Of a stretch of 64,000 bases of DNA, positions 7,548 through 16,467 are shown one piece after another. Within the stretch, counting starts at the first letter, position 1. Every line of letters begins with the position of its first letter. The notes under the pieces are model-generated. The model worked only from the letters and a program-made list of their open reading frames with translations. It did no database searches and had not been told where the DNA came from. Both the position numbers and the translations under genes were made by a program. The stretch covers positions 806,001-870,000 of the forward strand of contig NZ_WNKW01000001.1 in NCBI RefSeq assembly GCF_009720775.1, given 5' to 3'. This DNA is from Pseudoduganella danionis. Its GTDB lineage: Bacteria; Pseudomonadota; Gammaproteobacteria; Burkholderiales; Burkholderiaceae_D.

Positions 7548-10073
7548 TCAGCGGCCGTAGGAATAGCGTACGCCCAGCACGATAGTACGCGGGGCGCCCG
7601 GACCGTAGAAAGTGGAATGCACCACGCTCTGGTTGTCTCCGCTGGCCGAGAACGGACGGGCGATGAAGTTGCCCGCTGCCGTCAGGCCGGTGGCGTTGAG
7701 TTGCGCCGCCGTGGCATAGCGCCGGTCGAACAGGTTGCTGATGTGGGCGAACCATTGCCATTGCGTGCTGGCCGCATAGCTGGCCGACAGATCGAACAAG
7801 GCATAGCCGGCCATGCGGCCGGAGCCCAGATAGTGCACGCCGTCCGGCTGGTGCTGGCCGTTTTCATTGCCACGCGCGTTAGCGCTCGATACGGCGCGCA
7901 TGCCCGCTTCCAGCGTCCATGCTGCGCTGGCATGCCATTCGGCGCTGGCCTTGAAGTTGTGGCGCGCGATCAGCGGCAGCCGGTCGCCGCTGCGGATGGT
8001 GATGTTGCCGTCGGCATTTGCGCTGCTGTTGGCCGCGCCGCCCAGTACTTCGCTGCTGCGGAAGGTGGCATCCAGATAGGTGTAGCCGGCCGACCAGTCC
8101 AGCTGCGTGCTCTTGCCGCTGAGTGCCAGTTCGAGGCCGCGCCGGCGCGTATTGCCGACGTTGCGGAAGTAGCCATAGCCGGCGCTATCGTCAGCTACGA
8201 ACTGGATGTCGTCGCGGTTGCTGGCGCTGAACAGGCTGGCATTCCAGTCTATGCTGCGCGCGAGCGTGCCGCGCAAGCCCGCTTCCTGCGTGCGCGTAAC
8301 CACCTGACGCAGCGGCGGATCACCGGCCATGGCGTTGGGCAGTTTGCACGGGTTGGCGGGATCAGCACATCCGAGTTCGATGGCCGTCGGGGTACGGCTG
8401 CTTTCGCTGACGCGGGCATAGAAGTGCGCCGCTGGCGCCATATCCCAGCTCACGCCCAGTGCCGGATTAAAGCGGCTGAAACGATGATCGCCATCGAGCG
8501 AACCGGCAGCGCCGCCGGGTGTGAGGTGGTCGCGGTTATGCACGCTGGTGCGGTTGTAGCGGCCCGACAGCGTCAGATGCAGCGTCGGGTAAAGGCTCAG
8601 CGTCTGGCTGGCGTACAGGCTGGCCGTGCGCGTACGTCCGGCCAGATCGACGCGGGCATCGACTGGTTTGCCGTCGTCGTCGATCTCGCTGCCGTCAGCA
8701 TAGAAATCGACCGGCGTGATGCTGCGGTCCGGATTCAGGTAGCCGAATTGCGAGGACTGGCGGAATTCCGTATGACTAGTGTCCAGTGCCATACCGGCGG
8801 TGAACTGCTGCGGCATGCCGGCCCAGTCGCCGGAGACGGTGGCCTGAGCGCTGAAGCCGGCGTTGTGCTGCTGGCTGGCGCTGCGGTTGAGCAGACCATT
8901 GCACTTCTCCGCCGGTTCATCCTTGCGCAGCACGTTGGCCACGCAGCGCCAGTAAGGAAAGGGCGTGTTGGCGGCGGTCGCGCCTTTGGCGGGGTAGCCG
9001 GTGTAACCGGCGGCGGCCAGCGCGGCCTGTTCGGCGGCATTCGGCTGGTACACGGACTGGTCGAACGCATCGTCGTTCATGTCGCCATTCAGGCTGTCGC
9101 TGTGCAGGCGGCGGTAATAGGCATTGGCGGCCAACTGCAGTTGCTGGCTCACGCGATGGCTGGCCTGCAGGTTCAGTAGCAGCCCGTGGTTATGGGTCTG
9201 GTCGGGACGGGTGTAGACGCTGGCATAGTCGCGTTCCAGCAGACGCATCTCCTGCAGGCCATTGCCGGTCAGGTTGGACGACGATATGGCGCTGCTCAGC
9301 GAAATGTCGGTAGCGCGGTCGGCCCAGCCCAGTTTGCCGAACCACTGGCCCAGCCGCGTAGGCGAGGCTACACGCCAGCCGTCTTCCTTGTAGCCGTTGG
9401 CGGCCGTGTACCAGTGCCAGCCTGCGTCATTGTGGCCGCCGTGCTCGAAGGCCAGTTCCTTGCGGCCGTAGCGGCCAAGTTGTAGCTGCAGTGTGCTGCC
9501 GGCATCGTGGTGGCCATCCTTGCTGCGCAGGACCAGCGCACCACCCAGCGCATTCAGTCCGAACAGGGGATCGGAGCCGGGCAGCAGATCCAGCGTGGCG
9601 ATGGCGTTGTGGGGAATCAGATCCCAGCTCACGACGTCGCCGAAGGGCTGGTTCATGCGTACGCCGTCAAGATAGACGGCCAGTCCCTGCGGCGTGCCGA
9701 GCAGGGGCGAGGCCGTATAGCCGCGGAAGCTGAGGTCAGGCTGGTAGGGATTGCCCTGTACTTCGTTGATGGTGACGCTGGCCAGTTTGCGATTCAGCGC
9801 GTCCGGCAGGTTGGCGCTGGCGGGGGCGGCCAGATCGCTGCTGTCCAGATGCTGCACGTGTGCGGCCACCTGATCGCGTGCCAGCGTGGCGCCGGCCAGC
9901 GGCGTCGTGCCTATCACCTCCACCGTCTGCATCACGGGGCTGGCATCGGCATCGGCGTTTGCTGCCCATGCGGGCAATGCCAGGCAGATGGCGCTGATGG
10001 CCAGCGCGAGCTGTTGCGGACGGGGCGCGTGGATGGCGATGGAATGGGCGTTGGCGCGTAATGGGGCTGGCAT
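7548..10073 (-). CDS. TonB-dependent outer-membrane receptor
   Basis: Outer-membrane beta-barrel transporter energised by TonB-ExbB-ExbD; the ligand is unknown. The 841 aa begin with a cleavable signal peptide (hydrophobic LALAISAICLALPAWA). A TonB-box-like VEVIGT follows, then a plug domain with PDLSFRGYTASPLLGTPQG, VYLDGVRMNQPFGDVV and LDLLPGSDPLFGLNALGGAL, then a long barrel with alternating aromatic strands. The start ATG has AGGAGA nine bases upstream. The last residues are YSYGR rather than the usual terminal aromatic. It diverges from a histidine kinase/response regulator pair, which may control it. Four cysteines in two close pairs occur in extracellular-loop regions. Confidence 0.92.
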   Translation of the reverse strand: MPAPLRANAHSIAIHAPRPQQLALAISAICLALPAWAANADADASPVMQTVEVIGTTPLAGATLARDQVAAHVQHLDSSDLAAPASANLPDALNRKLASVTINEVQGNPYQPDLSFRGYTASPLLGTPQGLAVYLDGVRMNQPFGDVVSWDLIPHNAIATLDLLPGSDPLFGLNALGGALVLRSKDGHHDAGSTLQLQLGRYGRKELAFEHGGHNDAGWHWYTAANGYKEDGWRVASPTRLGQWFGKLGWADRATDISLSSAISSSNLTGNGLQEMRLLERDYASVYTRPDQTHNHGLLLNLQASHRVSQQLQLAANAYYRRLHSDSLNGDMNDDAFDQSVYQPNAAEQAALAAAGYTGYPAKGATAANTPFPYWRCVANVLRKDEPAEKCNGLLNRSASQQHNAGFSAQATVSGDWAGMPQQFTAGMALDTSHTEFRQSSQFGYLNPDRSITPVDFYADGSEIDDDGKPVDARVDLAGRTRTASLYASQTLSLYPTLHLTLSGRYNRTSVHNRDHLTPGGAAGSLDGDHRFSRFNPALGVSWDMAPAAHFYARVSESSRTPTAIELGCADPANPCKLPNAMAGDPPLRQVVTRTQEAGLRGTLARSIDWNASLFSASNRDDIQFVADDSAGYGYFRNVGNTRRRGLELALSGKSTQLDWSAGYTYLDATFRSSEVLGGAANSSANADGNITIRSGDRLPLIARHNFKASAEWHASAAWTLEAGMRAVSSANARGNENGQHQPDGVHYLGSGRMAGYALFDLSASYAASTQWQWFAHISNLFDRRYATAAQLNATGLTAAGNFIARPFSASGDNQSVVHSTFYGPGAPRTIVLGVRYSYGR

Positions 10074-10183
10074 GCGATGTCTCCTGAATTTTATGGCCTT
10101 GCTGGCTCTGGATGGGACGGATTATTCCCGTCGCAGGGGCGGGCCGGCTAGGGAAAAATTCCCGATCTGCGGCCTCGCCGGCT

Positions 10184-10199
10184 TGGCATGGAAGTTGCG
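10184..10199 (+). promoter_or_regulatory. Sigma-54-like -24/-12 promoter before the kinase gene
   Basis: TGGCATGGAAGTTGCG matches the sigma-54 consensus TGGCACG-N4-TTGCW at all but two specified positions, with correct spacing between the GG and GC elements. Predicted transcription start is about 10210, giving a short leader to the ATG at 10237 with its GAGGGG ribosome site. A TATAAA at 10211-10216 is an alternative sigma-70 -10, but no -35 at proper spacing was found. The match is seen; RpoN dependence is inferred. Confidence 0.5.
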
Positions 10200-10236
10200 A
10201 ATTCAGCGTGTATAAAACACACAACGAGGGGACATC

Positions 10237-11547
10237 ATGGATTTGCGCCGCCGTCTGGTTGGTTCGCTGAGCCTGTTACTTGCCGCGCTGCTGGCAGGGA
10301 CGGCGCTGGTCCAGCTGTATTCGCTCAGGGCGGATGTGGCAGCGGAAGTGAGGGCATCCAGCCAGCTGGTTACCGTGCTGCTGGCCGCGGGCACGCTGGC
10401 GCCAGACGAGGCGCAGGCGCTGCAGCCGTTACTGGCGCAAGCCGGCCTGCGTCACCTGAGCATACGCACGGAAGGGCAGGCGCCGCTGCAGCCTGCGCGC
10501 GATTCCCTGTCCGGCTGGCTGGGACTGGAAGCGCTGGTACCGTCCCAGCCCGAGCAGCAGATCCGCATCGGCCAGCAGACGCTGTACATCGCCCCCTATC
10601 CGCATTCCGAAATCAGTGAAAGGCTGGCGGACACTGTGCGACTTTGGAGCACTCTGTTGTTCTTTTCTGGTACAACTTTGCTGGTGGCGTGGTGGAGTGC
10701 CGACCGCGCCCTGCGTCCTGTACGGGAGCTGGAGGCGAGCTTGCACCGGCTGGCGCGCGGCGAGCCGGACCCCGCTCTGCCACAGTTTGACCTGCGCGAG
10801 TTCGGCCGGGTGGCGCGCGCCATCGACCATCTGGCCAGAGCGCTGGGCGCCGCCCGTGCGGCCCAGCAAGCGCTGGCACGCCAGCTGATCACGGTGCGCG
10901 AAGATGAAAAACGTACGCTGGCGCGCGAGCTGCACGATGAAATGGGCCAGACCCTGACGGCACTGAATGTCACGGCAGCCCATCTGGAGCGGCATGGCGC
11001 TACCATGGCACCCGCTGAAGTGGGCGAGTGCGCGCTCGAACTGCGGCGCGAGCTGCGTACTTGCAGCGGACAATTGCGTGGCATGCTGAAGACTTTACGC
11101 CCCCATGGCTTGAGCGCACATGGCCTGCAGCAGGCGCTGGCCGATCTGCTGCAGGGCTGGCGCAGCAAGCAGACGGCGATTACTTTCGAGCTGCTGTTGC
11201 CCGCCGCGATGCCGGCAGTGGATGAGCAGCTGGCGCTGGTGATCTATCGGGTGGTACAGGAGGCGCTGACCAATGTGGTGCGGCATAGCGGCGCGGTGAG
11301 CTGCACGGTGCAGCTGCAGGCCACGGCAGCGGGGCTGCAACTCGATGTGATGGATGATGGCTGCGGTCTGCCCTCAGATCTGGCATGGCAGGGCGGCTTG
11401 CTGGGCATGCGCGAGCGCATCAGCATGGTGGATGGCCAGTTGCAGGTATGGCATGGCCCAGCCGGTGGCCTGCATCTGCATGCGCAGTTCCCTTTGCTGC
11501 ATCAGTCCTGTGCCCGCGTGGCCGAGCTGGCGGGAGTGACAGCATGA
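10237..11547 (+). CDS. Sensor histidine kinase (HisKA_3, NarX/UhpB-like)
   Basis: Membrane sensor kinase of 436 aa. An N-terminal transmembrane helix (about 8-27) and a second at about 130-150 bracket a periplasmic sensor of roughly 100 residues. A HAMP-like linker follows (ADRALRPVRELEASLHRLARG). The HisKA_3 dimerisation domain carries the phospho-accepting His in ARELHDEMGQTLT. The ATPase domain shows EALTNVVRHSGA, DVMDDGCGLP and GLLGMRERI. It overlaps the response regulator by four bases (ATGA), so the two are one unit. Placement opposite a TonB receptor suggests sensing of a related ligand, which is inference. Confidence 0.9.
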   Translation: MDLRRRLVGSLSLLLAALLAGTALVQLYSLRADVAAEVRASSQLVTVLLAAGTLAPDEAQALQPLLAQAGLRHLSIRTEGQAPLQPARDSLSGWLGLEALVPSQPEQQIRIGQQTLYIAPYPHSEISERLADTVRLWSTLLFFSGTTLLVAWWSADRALRPVRELEASLHRLARGEPDPALPQFDLREFGRVARAIDHLARALGAARAAQQALARQLITVREDEKRTLARELHDEMGQTLTALNVTAAHLERHGATMAPAEVGECALELRRELRTCSGQLRGMLKTLRPHGLSAHGLQQALADLLQGWRSKQTAITFELLLPAAMPAVDEQLALVIYRVVQEALTNVVRHSGAVSCTVQLQATAAGLQLDVMDDGCGLPSDLAWQGGLLGMRERISMVDGQLQVWHGPAGGLHLHAQFPLLHQSCARVAELAGVTA

Positions 11548-12182
11548 TAGAGATCGTTCTGGTGGATGACCATGCCGTCGTGCGCAGTGGCTACCGGCGC
11601 TTGCTGTCGGCCGAAGCTGATTTCGAAGTCGTCGGCGAAGCGGCCAGCGTGGCCGAAGCCAATGCCCTGCTGCAGCGCTGCACGCCGCAGGTGGCGCTGG
11701 TCGATCTGAATCTGAAAGGCAGTAGCGGGCTGGAAGCCATCGCCGGCATGCTGGCACGCCAGCCTGCGCTACGGGTGCTGGTGCTGTCCATGCACGATGA
11801 TGCGGGCCATCTGGCGCAGGCGCTCAAGGCGGGGGCACATGGCTATCTGAGCAAGTGCAGCGAGCCGGAAGAAGTCATTATCGCGATACGCGGCGTGATG
11901 GCGGGGCGGCGCATGCTGTCGCGTGATATGCAGGCGCTGGCCCCGCTCGACAGCGAAGACGGTGTGCATGGTTTGAAGCCGCGTGAATTCGAGCTACTGC
12001 GCCTGCTCGTGCATGGCGAGTCGGTGCAGGACATCGCCAGCCAGATGCACCTGAGCCCCAAGACGGTGCTCAATTACCTGACGCTGATCCGGCAAAAACT
12101 CAATGCCGAGAATGACTTCAAACTGATGCATCTGGCGGCCCGTTCAGGGCTGGTCGATTTCGGCATGCCCCTCATGGCGTGA
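11544..12182 (+). CDS. Response regulator, NarL/FixJ family
   Basis: DNA-binding response regulator of 212 aa. The receiver domain starts with VLVDDHAVVRSGY, has the phospho-Asp in VALVDLNLKGSSG, Thr/Ser position in VLSMHDD and Lys in GYLSKCSEPEE. The C-terminal LuxR-type helix-turn-helix reads LKPREFELLRLL...VQDIASQMHLSPKTVLNYLTLIRQKL. It is the cognate partner of the overlapping kinase. Its 3' end overlaps the convergent membrane-protein gene by 11 bases. Confidence 0.93.
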   Translation: MIEIVLVDDHAVVRSGYRRLLSAEADFEVVGEAASVAEANALLQRCTPQVALVDLNLKGSSGLEAIAGMLARQPALRVLVLSMHDDAGHLAQALKAGAHGYLSKCSEPEEVIIAIRGVMAGRRMLSRDMQALAPLDSEDGVHGLKPREFELLRLLVHGESVQDIASQMHLSPKTVLNYLTLIRQKLNAENDFKLMHLAARSGLVDFGMPLMA

Positions 12183-13179
12183 GTGCCGGCGGCACCAGTC
12201 TGGCACGTAGCGCATCGACAAATGCGGCCGGTTGATCCATGCTCAGGTAGATCGTGTGTACGGGACGCTTGCGGCCCATCAGATTGGGTAGCTGGGTAGC
12301 GGTGCTGAGCTGGATTTTCACATTGAGCTGGCCGCCCTGGCGGAATATCAGCACGCCGGCCTGATGTCTCACCTCATCGCCACAGCGGCTGACCGCCTCT
12401 ATCAGCGGATAGGGGATGTTGCGGTCTCCCGCCAACACGCCGTTACGGATAATCAGTGCCTTGGCGTCGAGAGAAATGGGGCGCCAGCGCGTGGCGCGGT
12501 ATTCGGCGATGAGGGCCAGCAGGCCCCACAGATTCAGCAGATCCAGCGTCCAGAGTAGCCAGCCGGTGCCCAGCCATAAGTGCAGGAACAGGTGCGAGAT
12601 GGGTGTCTCGAACAGGATCAGCATGATCCACGCCAGCTGATTGGAAGCGTTGCCCTGATTCTGGTCGTAGCGGAAGTGCTGCTCACCGCGGAAATGCAGG
12701 CGTTCGCCATGCCGCATCAGCATGCCGTAATACCAGATGCGGGCTTCGAGCTCCATGGGCTTGTTGGTGAAAATCGTGGCGAAGGCGTCATCGGCGCTAT
12801 GACTTTGTTTGAGCAATTGCCGGCACTGGTAAATCAGTACGCCGACCAGCGCCAGTTCCAGCCCTATCTCCAGCGCGATCAGCAAGATGGTGTAGTGGCC
12901 GAAAGCCTGCTCCTGCGCCGGATTGAGCAAACGCCCCGCCAGCATGCCGAACGACGCGATGGCCAGCCACGCAGTCAGCATTTTCTTGCGGCTGGGGCGG
13001 AACAGGAAGTAGTACAGCAGCGGCAAGGTGAAGGTCACGTCAACCAGATAAGGCCATGCGGCGGGATCCGGTCCGTAGATGGGGGTGACCAGGGCGGTGC
13101 GGAAGTAGCAGTAGTAGAAAACCAGAACGGTGGCGATAGCCAGTATAAAAAATTGCTTTCTCGATCCCAAGTGCTGCAT
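12172..13179 (-). CDS. Membrane protein of unknown function with bPH-like C-terminus
   Basis: Not recognised. The 335 aa show about six hydrophobic helices (near residues 9-30, 42-58, 67-85, 98-120, 183-203 and 208-228). They are followed by a soluble tail of about 95 residues that alternates short beta strands (DAKALIIRNGVLAGDRNIPY, AGVLIFRQGG), reminiscent of a bacterial PH-like domain. The central loop (residues about 125-180) is polar. ATG 13179 has AAGGTGAT upstream; a GTG three codons earlier is possible. It converges on, and slightly overlaps, the response regulator gene, so it is unlikely to share a promoter with it. No function is proposed. Confidence 0.75.
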   Translation of the reverse strand: MQHLGSRKQFFILAIATVLVFYYCYFRTALVTPIYGPDPAAWPYLVDVTFTLPLLYYFLFRPSRKKMLTAWLAIASFGMLAGRLLNPAQEQAFGHYTILLIALEIGLELALVGVLIYQCRQLLKQSHSADDAFATIFTNKPMELEARIWYYGMLMRHGERLHFRGEQHFRYDQNQGNASNQLAWIMLILFETPISHLFLHLWLGTGWLLWTLDLLNLWGLLALIAEYRATRWRPISLDAKALIIRNGVLAGDRNIPYPLIEAVSRCGDEVRHQAGVLIFRQGGQLNVKIQLSTATQLPNLMGRKRPVHTIYLSMDQPAAFVDALRARLVPPALTP

Positions 13180-13340
13180 ACAGATCACCTTTGCGGACGC
13201 GCGTAACGATAAGGCCTAGCCTGTGTAGTCGACCATGCTGACAGCACAAAATTGTACGCCGATGCGGCTGGTTTTTCAGCGCACGGCAAAGCGCATGGAT
13301 GGGGCTAGCGTTTCCCTATGAGCGCTGGGGCGTAGCGCCG

Positions 13341-14246
13341 TCAGTCCGCACTACGCGGATGCAAGCTGGCCCACAAATGGGCTGCGGCCATGGTGCGGTG
13401 GGGGCTGTAGCGGGCCAGTATCTGTTCGGTGCGAGCCAGATCGGGTTTGCTGTCTTCGCCCAGCAGGTGCTGCAATGCTGCGCGCACGGCCACGTCGCCA
13501 TGTAGCGAGCAATCGGCATAGCCATAGCCGCGCAGCATGCCGTAGTTGACCGTCCATGGCCCTATGCCCTTGATGGCCAGCAGCGCTTCCGACACTTGTT
13601 CGATGCTGTTACCGGCGGAGAGTTCCAGTGTCAGACTGCCGTCGGCCACCAGCCGCGCCAGCCGCAGCACGGTTTCCGCTTTGGCGCGCGAGAACTTGCG
13701 GCTGGTGAGTGTTTCTACCTCGAGCGCCGCCACGGCAGCGGCATCGGGATAGCACCACAGGCCACTGCTGTGCTGGCGGCCAGCCTGCTGGATCAGGGTG
13801 CGACGCAGCGCGATGGCAAACGAGAGATTGATCTGCTGGCCGATGATGGCCCAGGTTAGCGCTTCGAACAGCGTGGCGGATTGCACCACGCGCAGGCCGG
13901 GCTGGGCGCGTGTGAGCGCGCCGAACAGGGCATCGTCGGCGGCAAAGTCGCAGAATGGCTGGGGATCTAGCCTTAGCCCTAACACGCTGTGCAGCACATC
14001 ATCGAGCTGCTTCTGCGCGGCGGCACTGGCGCTACCATCGAGTTCCAGTTGATAGCGTGCACTCTCTGGTGCATGGGCGGCGTCGAATTCGATGGAAAGC
14101 AGGGCAGCGCGGCCATCGAGCAGCAGGCCTTTGCGCAGGCTCTGTTCACCTACCTGCTCGGCCACACTCTCGCTGTCGCGCCGGTGGAAGGCCAGCACGT
14201 CCTGCAGGCGGTAATGGGGCGGCAGCTTGAGCGTACGGGGTTTCAT
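13341..14246 (-). CDS. DNA-3-methyladenine glycosylase 2 family protein (AlkA-like)
   Basis: Base-excision repair glycosylase that removes alkylated purines. The 301 aa protein has the helix-hairpin-helix GPD signature LLAIKGIGPWTVNYGMLRGYG followed by the catalytic Asp in HGDVAVRAAL, and an upstream ATLFEALTWAIIGQQINL core typical of AlkA-type enzymes. The start ATG overlaps the stop of the upstream EamA gene as ATGA (14243-14246), supporting this start over a longer frame. It lacks an Ada-like N-terminal regulatory domain. Confidence 0.88.
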   Translation of the reverse strand: MKPRTLKLPPHYRLQDVLAFHRRDSESVAEQVGEQSLRKGLLLDGRAALLSIEFDAAHAPESARYQLELDGSASAAAQKQLDDVLHSVLGLRLDPQPFCDFAADDALFGALTRAQPGLRVVQSATLFEALTWAIIGQQINLSFAIALRRTLIQQAGRQHSSGLWCYPDAAAVAALEVETLTSRKFSRAKAETVLRLARLVADGSLTLELSAGNSIEQVSEALLAIKGIGPWTVNYGMLRGYGYADCSLHGDVAVRAALQHLLGEDSKPDLARTEQILARYSPHRTMAAAHLWASLHPRSAD

Positions 14247-15133
14247 GCGGCCGGCTGTTTTTTCAGGAAGCCGAAGTTGGGACGGAAGCCCGTGACCAGC
14301 GCCGTGCCGGTAATCACGATGGCCGCGCCGACAAAGGTGTACCAGCCCACATGCTCGCCGAGGAACAATATGCCCCACAGGATGCCGAACAATGGGCTGA
14401 GGAAGGTGACCGTCAGTGCCGAGGAGGGGCCGATATCCTGAATCAGGCGGAAGTACAGCAGATAGGCGATGCCGCTGCACAGTATGCCCAGTGCCAGCAC
14501 GGCAGCCATGATGCCCATGGTGGGTTCGCCGGGCACGGGGAAGAAGGGCAGGGCCGGTGCGACCAGCAGCGTGGACGCCCACATCGAACCGTGCGCATTG
14601 GCGAAAGGCTCGACGGCCTTGGCCTGCTTGGCGTAGTTGCTGGCCACACCGTAGTTAAACGCGGCGAACAGCACGGCAGCGATGGCAATGCCGGCACCGG
14701 GTTTGCTGCTGACATGGTCAAAACCCACCAGCAGGGCCACGCCACAGGCGCCCATGAGCAGGCCCAGCATGACTTTGGCGCTGACCATGTGGCGCGTCCA
14801 TACGGCGGCGATCAGCGTGCCCCACAGCGGCGTGGTGGCATTCAGCACGGCCAACAGCGAAGCGGATAGCGTGCGGGCGGCGAAGCCGAACAGCAGGAAG
14901 GGCAGGGCCGAATTGAACAGGCCCAGTATCAGGTAATGCTTCCAGTTCTCGCGCAGGTTCAGGGGCTTTTTCAGGATCAGGGCAATCACGGCAAGGAACA
15001 GCGAAGCGAACAGCACACGGTATTCGATCAGCACGGCGGCGCCGAGCACGGGGGCGGCGATACGCATGAACAGGAAGGAACCGCCCCAGATGGCGGCAAG
15101 GAGTATCAGGCGTAGCAAATTGGTGGTGCTCAT
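14243..15133 (-). CDS. EamA/DMT-family transporter
   Basis: Inner-membrane drug/metabolite transporter of 296 aa with two EamA repeats and about ten transmembrane helices. Features seen are LILLAAIWGGSFLFMRIA at the N-terminus, the second-repeat SGIAYLLYFRLIQDIGPSSA, and a positively charged cytoplasmic tail (GFRPNFGFLKKQPAA). The substrate cannot be predicted. It overlaps the downstream glycosylase gene by four bases and lies 125 bases after xdhC on the same strand. Confidence 0.9.
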   Translation of the reverse strand: MSTTNLLRLILLAAIWGGSFLFMRIAAPVLGAAVLIEYRVLFASLFLAVIALILKKPLNLRENWKHYLILGLFNSALPFLLFGFAARTLSASLLAVLNATTPLWGTLIAAVWTRHMVSAKVMLGLLMGACGVALLVGFDHVSSKPGAGIAIAAVLFAAFNYGVASNYAKQAKAVEPFANAHGSMWASTLLVAPALPFFPVPGEPTMGIMAAVLALGILCSGIAYLLYFRLIQDIGPSSALTVTFLSPLFGILWGILFLGEHVGWYTFVGAAIVITGTALVTGFRPNFGFLKKQPAA

Positions 15134-15258
15134 GCGTTTTCCGGGCTTGGGCTAGTGGGTGAGTGGATGGGCTGGCGCTGGCAGTGATTGTCGCTGACCG
15201 TGGCGCGTTGTGCCAGCCGGTTCTTGCTGTTGAATTCGGCCTGATGCTGCGGGCTGCA

Positions 15259-16281
15259 TCACGCTGCGCCCAGTTCAGTGGCGCAGGCGCTGCTGCCCGG
15301 TGCGGCCGGTGTGGCGGCATGCGGCACCAGCAGGCTGGCCGGCACGGCATTTTTTATGGCCGTCATCTCGGCCAGTATCGAGATGGCGATTTCGGCCGGG
15401 GTCTTGCTGCCGATGTAAAGGCCGATGGGCCCATGCAGACGGTCTACCTGTTCTGCCGTCAGGTCGAACTGCAGCAGCCGTTCGCGCCGTTTGGCGTTGT
15501 TCTGACGCGAACCGATGGCGCCGACGTAAAACGCATCGGAACGCAGCGCTTCCATCAGGGCCAGATCGTCGAGCTTGGGGTCGTGCGTGAGCGCCACCAC
15601 GGCGCTGCGGTGGTCGAGCTGGAGTGCCAGCACCACGTCGTCCGGCATGTCGTGCAGCAGCGGCACGTCGTCCAGCGTCCAGCCGGCACGGTATTCTTCG
15701 CGCGGGTCGCAGACGACAACGTGGTAGTCCATGGCGCTGGCGATCTGGGCGAGGAAGCGGGAAAGCTGGCCTGCCCCGATGATGAGCAAACGCCAGCGCG
15801 GACCGTGCACGGTGAGCAGCGCATGTTCACTGACCTGTAGCTGGGTGCCGGCACCGGCCGGCGACAGTTCTACGGCGCCCGTGCGCAGATCGAGCCGGCG
15901 CTGCACCAGTTGGTGCTGTTCCAGCCGTTGCAGCAGTTCGTCCACGCGGCTGCGTGCCGATAGAGGTTCGATGGCCAGTTCTATGGTGCCACCGCAGGGC
16001 AGACCGAAACGGTGGGCCTCGTCGGCCGTGATGCCGTAGCTGACCAGCCGCGGTATGGCATCCGCAATGCCTTCGCGCTGCACGCGCGCGATCAGGTCGT
16101 CCTCGATGCAGCCGCCCGAAACGGAGCCGACCACCGTGCCATCTTCGCAGATGGCTAGCGTCGCGCCCACGGGGCGCGGGCTGGAGCCCCAGGTCTTGAT
16201 GACCGTGACGAGTTCGCAGCGCTGCCCTGCGGCGATCCAGCCGGCGCTGGTTTTCAGAACTTCGAGGTCGATGCTGTCCAT
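15259..16281 (-). CDS. XdhC/CoxI-family protein
   Basis: Molybdenum-cofactor insertion or sulfuration chaperone for xanthine-dehydrogenase-type enzymes. The 340 aa protein has an N-terminal XdhC_CoxI domain (GSSPRPVGATLAICEDG, GSVSGGCIEDDL, and FGLPCGGTIEL with the conserved Cys) and a C-terminal Rossmann domain (LLIIGAGQLSRFLAQIA, VCDPREEY). The final part YVGAIGSRQNNAKRRERL is typical. No xdhA/xdhB or other molybdohydroxylase gene is adjacent, although Moco synthesis genes occur at 43-46 kb. The Ala/Pro-rich C-terminal tail is probably disordered. Confidence 0.88.
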   Translation of the reverse strand: MDSIDLEVLKTSAGWIAAGQRCELVTVIKTWGSSPRPVGATLAICEDGTVVGSVSGGCIEDDLIARVQREGIADAIPRLVSYGITADEAHRFGLPCGGTIELAIEPLSARSRVDELLQRLEQHQLVQRRLDLRTGAVELSPAGAGTQLQVSEHALLTVHGPRWRLLIIGAGQLSRFLAQIASAMDYHVVVCDPREEYRAGWTLDDVPLLHDMPDDVVLALQLDHRSAVVALTHDPKLDDLALMEALRSDAFYVGAIGSRQNNAKRRERLLQFDLTAEQVDRLHGPIGLYIGSKTPAEIAISILAEMTAIKNAVPASLLVPHAATPAAPGSSACATELGAA

Positions 16282-16324
16282 GGATGGACTATACTACGGC
16301 TCTCCCAAGCTTGCAGGATTAGCC

Positions 16325-16456
16325 ATGACTACGCGTGATGAAAACGACGGAAAACCGAAATTCGGCCGCTTGCTGCTGGTGCTGATAGCGACTGTGCTGT
16401 CGCTGGGCGCGCTGACCTGGGTGATGAGTAACTACTTTCCGAATTTCCCTGGCTAG
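16325..16456 (+). CDS. Small single-pass membrane protein (43 aa)
   Basis: Short frame beginning MTTRDENDGKPKFGRLL, with one hydrophobic helix (about residues 16-34) and the end SNYFPNFPG. AGGAT stands five bases before the ATG. It is divergent from xdhC and lies 43 bases after its start, then converges with the exported protein gene at 16468. Charged N-terminus plus one helix suggests an inner-membrane protein with the N-terminus inside. No function recognised. Confidence 0.5.
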   Translation: MTTRDENDGKPKFGRLLLVLIATVLSLGALTWVMSNYFPNFPG

Positions 16457-16467
16457 GGAGTGCCCGT

